A stretch of 64,000 bases of DNA from VAXT01 sp038040395. GTDB lineage: Bacteria > Actinomycetota > Thermoleophilia > Gaiellales > Gaiellaceae. A program made the translations under genes and the position numbers. Numbering within the stretch: position 1 is the first letter of the stretch; the number at the start of each line of letters is the position of its first letter. This document shows positions 59,352-64,000 of this stretch, in pieces. Location of the stretch: assembly GCA_038040395.1 (NCBI GenBank), contig JBBPIJ010000003.1:1-64000 (forward strand), read 5' to 3'. The notes beneath the pieces were generated by a model. That model was not told the DNA's origin. It did no database searches and saw only the letters and a list, made by a program, of their open reading frames with translations.

Positions 59352-61430
59352 ATGAGCACCGACCTTGACGCTCTCTGCGTCAACACGATCAGGACGCTCG
59401 CGATGGACGCTGTCCAGGCGGCAGGGTCGGGCCACCCCGGCACGCCGATGGCGATGGCCCCTGTCGCGTACACCCTCTGGCAACGGTTTCTGCGCTTCGA
59501 CCCCGACGACCCGATCTGGCCGAACCGCGACCGTTACGTGCACTCGATGGGGCACGCCTCGACGCTCCTCTACGCCCTCCTCCACCTGAGCGCCGTCAAG
59601 GCGGTCAATCCCGCCTACGAGACGCTCGGCGACCTGACGGTCCCGCTCGACGACCTGAAGCGCTTCCGCCAGCTCGACTCGAAGTGTCCGGGACATCCCG
59701 AATACCGGTGGACCTCGGGGATCGAGACGACGACAGGCCCGCTCGGCGCGGGGGTCGCGACTTCGGTCGGGATGGCGATCGCCGGCCTCTGGCAGGCCGC
59801 GTATTTCAACCGGCCGGGGCATGAGCTCTTCGACTACGACGTCTACGCGCTCGGTGGCGACGGCTGCATGATGGAGGGGATCTCCAGCGAGGCCGCCTCA
59901 CTGGCCGGGCATCTCAAGCTCTCGAACCTCTGCTGGATCTACGACAACAACAAGATCACGATCGAGGGCAACACGGCTCTCGCCTTCTCCGAGGACGTCG
60001 CCACACGCTTCATCGCCTACGGCTGGAACGTCACCCGCGTCGGGGACGCGAACGACCTCGAGATGCTGACCCGAGCCTTCGAGACCTTCCGCAAGGAGTC
60101 CGAGCGGCCCACGCTCATCATCGTCGACAGCCACATCGGCTACGGCGCGCCCTCGAAACAGGACACGAGCGCGGCGCACGGCGAGCCCCTCGGCGAGGAC
60201 GAGATTCGCGCGACGAAGCGGAACTACGGCTGGCCCGAGGACGCCCAGTTCCTCGTCCCGGACGGTGTGCCCGAGCACTTCGCGGCTGGCATCGGCAAGC
60301 GCGGCCAGGAGGCGCGTAAGGCCTGGATCGAGCTCTACGGCGCCTACGCGAGCGAGCATCCCGAGCTCGCCGACCAGCTTCTCAAGATGCAGCGGCGCGA
60401 GCTCCCGGACGGCTGGGACCGCGATCTCCCGGAGTTCCCGGCCGACGAGAAGGGCGTAGCGGGGCGCGACGCGTCCGCTCAGGTCATGAATGCGATCGCG
60501 CCGAACGTCCCCTGGCTGATCGGCGGCGCCGCCGATCTCGCGCCGTCGACGAAGACGAGGCTCACGTTCGAGGGCGCCGGAGACTTCTCGGCGGATGACC
60601 GAGGCGGACGGAATCTGCACCTCGGCGTCCGCGAGCACGCTATGGGCGCGATCGTAAACGGGCTTTCGCTCTCGAAGATCCGGCCGTTCGGCTCCGGTTT
60701 CCTCATCTTCTCGGACTACGGGCGTTCGCCGATCCGGCTGGCCGCGATCATGGAGATCCCGGCGATCTACATCTTCACTCACGACTCGATCGGCGTCGGG
60801 GAGGACGGCCCGACGCACCAGCCGATCGAGCACCTGGCCTCGCTGCGCGCCATGCCGGGGTTGATCACGCTCCGTCCGGGCGACGCGAACGAGGTCGCGG
60901 AGGCCTGGCGCCTGATCATGGAGACGCAGCACGATCCTGTGGCGCTTGTCCTCTCCCGTCAGAACATGCCGACGCTCGACCGCACGAAGTACGCATCGGC
61001 AGCCGGCCTGCGCCAGGGCGGATACGTGCTCGCAGATGCCAAGGGCGGAGAGCCCGAGGTCATTCTCATCGCGACGGGCACGGAGGTCGGCCTGGCGGTC
61101 GGCGCCTTCGAGCAGCTCGAGGCCGAGGGTGTCGGTGCCCGGGTTGTGAGCATGCCCTCCTGGGAGCTGTTGGAGCGCCAGCCGGCCGAGTACCGCGATC
61201 AAGTGCTGCCGCCGCACGTGACAGCACGCGTCGCGGTCGAGCAGGCGTCGACCTTCGGCTGGGAGCGTTACGTCGGTTTGACAGGCCAGGCGGTTGGCAT
61301 GACGACGTTCGGCGCCTCGGCCCCGCTCAAGGACCTCCAGACGAAGTTCGGCTTCACCCCAGATGCACTCGTCGCAGCCGCCAAAGCTCAGCTCGAGTCG
61401 CGCGCGGCCCTGCTGTCAGCGAACGACTAA
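59352..61430 (+). CDS. tkt: Transketolase (bacterial type)
   Basis: 692 aa, full-length ThDP enzyme of the pentose phosphate pathway. N-terminal QAAGSGHPGTPMAMAP, ThDP motif GGDGCMMEGISSEAASLAGH (shown as GGDGCMMEG) with NNKITIEG, and the pyrimidine-binding HDSIGVGEDGPTHQPIEHL (shown as DSIGVGEDGPTHQP). Converges on a second, different transketolase with an 8-bp gap, and lies near rpiB and tal. Confidence 0.95.
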   Translation: MSTDLDALCVNTIRTLAMDAVQAAGSGHPGTPMAMAPVAYTLWQRFLRFDPDDPIWPNRDRYVHSMGHASTLLYALLHLSAVKAVNPAYETLGDLTVPLDDLKRFRQLDSKCPGHPEYRWTSGIETTTGPLGAGVATSVGMAIAGLWQAAYFNRPGHELFDYDVYALGGDGCMMEGISSEAASLAGHLKLSNLCWIYDNNKITIEGNTALAFSEDVATRFIAYGWNVTRVGDANDLEMLTRAFETFRKESERPTLIIVDSHIGYGAPSKQDTSAAHGEPLGEDEIRATKRNYGWPEDAQFLVPDGVPEHFAAGIGKRGQEARKAWIELYGAYASEHPELADQLLKMQRRELPDGWDRDLPEFPADEKGVAGRDASAQVMNAIAPNVPWLIGGAADLAPSTKTRLTFEGAGDFSADDRGGRNLHLGVREHAMGAIVNGLSLSKIRPFGSGFLIFSDYGRSPIRLAAIMEIPAIYIFTHDSIGVGEDGPTHQPIEHLASLRAMPGLITLRPGDANEVAEAWRLIMETQHDPVALVLSRQNMPTLDRTKYASAAGLRQGGYVLADAKGGEPEVILIATGTEVGLAVGAFEQLEAEGVGARVVSMPSWELLERQPAEYRDQVLPPHVTARVAVEQASTFGWERYVGLTGQAVGMTTFGASAPLKDLQTKFGFTPDALVAAAKAQLESRAALLSAND

Positions 61431-61438
61431 GGCGGCTC

Positions 61439-63301
61439 TTATGCCGCGCTATGGGCGCCGACCGGGGCCGCCACGAGCCGGCGGGCGGCAGCGGCAATGT
61501 GGTCTGCGTCGATCCCGGCCGCTGCCAGCAACTCGGCCGGTGTGCCCGAGGTCGGCATCTCACGCACGGCGAGGTGGATCATCCGCGGCCGCTCGTCCGC
61601 GTCGGCGAAGGCGGACAGCACCGCTTCGCCCAGGCCTCCCTCGGGCCAGTGATCCTCTGCCGTCAGGAATCGGCCCCCGGTAGCTTCGGCCGCGGCGCGG
61701 AGCGTCTCCACATCGATCGGCTTGACCGAATAGAGGTCGATCACGCGGGCGTTGACGCCCTCTTCGGCCAGCGTGTCTGCGGCCTTCAGCGCCTCGTGCA
61801 GTGTGATCCCGGCGCCGATCAGCGTCACCTCGTCGTTGTCCGAGGAGCGCACGACCTTGCACCCGCCCACCGGAAAGTCCTCATCGGGCTCGTAGATCAC
61901 GGGTGTGGCGGCGCGCGTCGTTCGCATGTAGGAGATCCCGCGGAGGTCGACCATGGCCTCGAGGAGCTTGGCCGTCTGGTTCGCGTCCGAGGGGTAGAGG
62001 ACGGTCGAGCTGTGCACCGCGCGCAGTGACGCCAGATCCTCGAGCGCCATCTGCGACGGGCCGTCCTCGCCGATCGAGACGCCCGCGTGCGAGCCGACGA
62101 GCTTGATCTCGGCACGGCTGACCGCCGCCATGCGCACGAAGTCGTACGCGCGGGAGAAGAAAGCCGCGAAGGTAGAGGCGAACGGCTTCCAGTTGCGAAC
62201 CTGGAGCCCCACGGCTGCCGCGACGAGCTGTTGCTCGGCGATGAACATCTCGAAGTAGCGCTCGGGGTGCGCCTCGGCGAAGATCTCGGCGTAGGTCGAG
62301 TTCGAGACCTCGCCGTCGAGTGCCACGACGTCTCCGCGGCCGTCGCCGACTGCCTTCAGCGCGTCACCGTAGGCCCTGCGCGTCGCGACTTCCTCGCCGA
62401 GCTCCCAGGTCGGCAGCTCGAGCGGGCCGGTCTCGAACACGTGGGGCTCGCCGTCGAAGTCCGGTTGCGCGACGTCGATGACGATATTGCGGATCCCGCC
62501 GAGCTCCTCGATCGCCGCCTCGGGATCGTCGAGGGCCTTTCCGTGCCAGCCCTCCTTGTTCTCGACCGCCTTCACGCCCTTGCCCTTGATCGTCTTGGCG
62601 ACGATCACCGTCGGCGCGCCCTTCGTCGCGATTGCCTCCGCGTATGCCTGGTCGATCGCCTCGACGTCGTGCCCGTCGATCTCGATTGCGTGCCAGCCGA
62701 AGGCCTCGGCTCGTTTCGCGTACGAGTCGAGGTCCCAGCCGTGCATCGTCTCGCCGCGCTGGCCGAGCCGGTTGACGTCGATGATCGCCGTCAGGTTGTC
62801 GAGCTTCTCGTACGCGCCGTGCTCGAAGGCCTCCCACATTGAGCCCTCGGCCATCTCGCTGTCGCCGCACAGCACCCATACGCGGTAGGGAAGCTGATCG
62901 AGGCGCTGGCCCGCGAGCGCGATGCCGACCGAAAAGGGAAGACCCTGGCCGAGCGAACCGGTCGCGACGTCGACCCACGGGAAGACCGGAACCGGATGGC
63001 CTTCGAGCTTGCTGCCGAACTTTCGGAATGTGAGGAGCTCCTCGTCCGTGAGTGCCCCGGCCGCTTTGTACAGGGAGTAGAACAACGGGGAGGCATGACC
63101 CTTCGAGAAGACCAGGTGGTCATTCCGCGGGTCCTCCGGGTTATCGAAGTCGTAGTGGTAGTACTTCGCAAGGAGCACTGCCATCAGATCCGCCGCCGAC
63201 ATCGAAGAGGTCGGATGGCCCGAGTTCGTGACAGCAGCAGCTCGGATCGAGTCGACGCGCAGCTGCTGGCCCAGCTCGCGCCATAGATCTGACTCGCTCA
63301 T
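61439..63301 (-). CDS. tkt: Second transketolase (short, eukaryote-like type)
   Basis: 620 aa as one chain: TNSGHPTSSMSAADLMAVL, ThDP motif CGDSEMAEGSMWEAFE with IIDVNRLGQRG, and the pyrimidine domain SIGEDGPSQMALEDLASLR. These variants match the animal/archaeal-like transketolase branch rather than E. coli TktA, and differ clearly from the neighbour at 59352-61430. It may act with a different sugar set or as a redundant isozyme. Divergent from rpiB. Confidence 0.9.
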   Translation of the reverse strand: MSESDLWRELGQQLRVDSIRAAAVTNSGHPTSSMSAADLMAVLLAKYYHYDFDNPEDPRNDHLVFSKGHASPLFYSLYKAAGALTDEELLTFRKFGSKLEGHPVPVFPWVDVATGSLGQGLPFSVGIALAGQRLDQLPYRVWVLCGDSEMAEGSMWEAFEHGAYEKLDNLTAIIDVNRLGQRGETMHGWDLDSYAKRAEAFGWHAIEIDGHDVEAIDQAYAEAIATKGAPTVIVAKTIKGKGVKAVENKEGWHGKALDDPEAAIEELGGIRNIVIDVAQPDFDGEPHVFETGPLELPTWELGEEVATRRAYGDALKAVGDGRGDVVALDGEVSNSTYAEIFAEAHPERYFEMFIAEQQLVAAAVGLQVRNWKPFASTFAAFFSRAYDFVRMAAVSRAEIKLVGSHAGVSIGEDGPSQMALEDLASLRAVHSSTVLYPSDANQTAKLLEAMVDLRGISYMRTTRAATPVIYEPDEDFPVGGCKVVRSSDNDEVTLIGAGITLHEALKAADTLAEEGVNARVIDLYSVKPIDVETLRAAAEATGGRFLTAEDHWPEGGLGEAVLSAFADADERPRMIHLAVREMPTSGTPAELLAAAGIDADHIAAAARRLVAAPVGAHSAA

Positions 63302-63336
63302 CCGTTTAACCTAACGGTTGTGGAGGGAGTCGGGCC

Positions 63337-63789
63337 ATGAAGGTCGCCGCCGCGTTTGACCATCGCGGCGTCAAGCTTCGCGAGCGCGTGCTCGAGGAGA
63401 TCGTTCGCGCGGGCCACGAGCCGGTCGACCTCGGGACGGACGCGCCAGAGCCCAAGATCGACTACCCCGACAAGGCCCAGGAGATCGGCGAGGCGATCAT
63501 CACCGGTGAAGCCGAGCGCGGCGTCCTGGTCTGCGGCTCGGGGGTTGGCGCATCGATCGCGGCCTGCAAAGTCGACGGGATCCGGGCGGCTATCTGCCAC
63601 GACAGCTATTCGGCCCACCAGGGAGTCGAGCACGACGACATGAACGTGATCTGTCTCGGCTCCGAGATAATCGGCGCCGAACTCGCCGGAGAGCTCGTGC
63701 GCGCCTTTCTAGGCGCCAAGTTCGACGGCGGTGAGCGCTACCGGCGCAGGTTGGAAAAAATCGAGGTATTGGAGAGGACTCATGGGTAA
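63337..63789 (+). CDS. rpiB: Ribose-5-phosphate isomerase B (RpiB/LacAB family)
   Basis: 150 aa. Family segments: AAAFDHRGVKLRE at the N-terminus, VLVCGSGVGASIAACKV with the catalytic Cys, and HDDMNVICLGSEIIG. It interconverts ribose-5-P and ribulose-5-P; LacA/B-type aldose isomerisation is an alternative, but the pentose-phosphate neighbours favour RpiB. It overlaps the transaldolase start by 8 bp. Confidence 0.92.
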   Translation: MKVAAAFDHRGVKLRERVLEEIVRAGHEPVDLGTDAPEPKIDYPDKAQEIGEAIITGEAERGVLVCGSGVGASIAACKVDGIRAAICHDSYSAHQGVEHDDMNVICLGSEIIGAELAGELVRAFLGAKFDGGERYRRRLEKIEVLERTHG

Positions 63790-64000
63790 GTCACGGCTTC
63801 ATCAGCTTTCCGAGCTCGGTCAGTCCGTCTGGATCGACTCACTCTCGCGTGCATGGCTCAAGACGGGCGAGCTGGCCCGGATGATGAGCGAAGACGCAGT
63901 TGTCGGGGTCACGTCGAACCCGACCATCTTCCAGAAGGCGATGTCGGAAGGGGACGCCTACGACGACCAGCTGCGCGACGTGATTCAGGAATACGACGAC
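63782..64000 (+). CDS. tal: Transaldolase (3'-truncated by window end)
   Basis: N-terminal 73 residues from ATG 63782, running off the window. GQSVWIDSLSRAWL and VGVTSNPTIFQKAM are the conserved first strand and loop of actinobacterial class transaldolases (Tal type with TSNPTIF). It would transfer dihydroxyacetone units in the pentose phosphate pathway alongside the transketolases and RpiB. The catalytic Lys is beyond the end. Confidence 0.92.
   Translation, partial: MGKSRLHQLSELGQSVWIDSLSRAWLKTGELARMMSEDAVVGVTSNPTIFQKAMSEGDAYDDQLRDVIQEYDD

Overview
The window is high-GC (many GTG and a few TTG starts, tightly overlapped genes) and looks like a draft scaffold from a deep-branching actinobacterium, most like Thermoleophilia (Gaiellales/Solirubrobacterales). 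The case for this is the actinobacterial fhaA-fhaB-pstP-rodA-pbpA-pknB morphogenesis cluster, a Mycobacterium-like dCTP deaminase, a SufBCDSU system with SufU, and an A2-type haem-copper oxidase. Species-level identity cannot be read from the sequence. One assembly gap (100 N, 18964-19063) lies in a repeat-rich intergenic region.

Layout. 1-3.0 kb: end of a cytochrome c oxidase operon (ctaD, ctaE) interleaved with Usp-like proteins. 3.0-7.0 kb, minus strand: a dihaem lipocytochrome, a STAS anti-anti-sigma factor, a TPR membrane protein, adenosine deaminase and TatC/TatA. 7.0-18.1 kb: an Fe-S assembly locus (sufC-sufB-VOC-VOC-sufD, then sufS-sufU-Rieske), split by two paralogous lipoproteins (cytochrome c plus a Cys/His-rich HGLGHG domain) on either side of a GT39-like membrane glycosyltransferase. 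18.1-19.5 kb: a methyltransferase, a long palindrome, and a hairpin-dense region with duplicated terminators. 19.5-29.3 kb: mixed metabolism and repair (peptidase S51, NDUFA9-like, dcd, enolase superfamily, multicopper oxidase, dinB, pdxH, class III aminotransferase) and a Ser/Thr kinase. 29.4-39.3 kb: ddl, PknB with PASTA repeats, transpeptidase, SEDS protein, PP2C phosphatase, two FHA proteins and a polytopic membrane kinase, i.e. phosphorylation control of cell-wall growth. 39.4-45.1 kb: mostly hypothetical or secreted proteins plus an HNH nuclease and a rhodanese.

45.1-56.6 kb is a nitrogen-assimilation region: glnA1-glnK-amt on minus, an ABC exporter, GNAT and MFS genes, a second glutamine synthetase, then a two-component system (GAF-GAF-HisKA_2 kinase with an ANTAR response regulator). 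The main find is the glnA1 leader. It folds as two adjacent hairpins with hexaloops AAAGAA and AAUGGA, each with A1 and G4, and the second overlaps the 5' arm of an intrinsic terminator. That is the expected architecture of an ANTAR antitermination target, and an ANTAR regulator sits about 7.5 kb away. Both glutamine synthetase genes have a terminator just before the ribosome binding site. GlnK lacks the T-loop Tyr51 and GlnA1 lacks the adenylylation Tyr, so RNA-level control may stand in for the covalent cascade.

56.6-64 kb: a membrane protein, an ABC-F ATPase, two convergent transketolases, rpiB and the start of a transaldolase (pentose phosphate pathway). I found no tRNA, rRNA, CRISPR array or complete insertion sequence.
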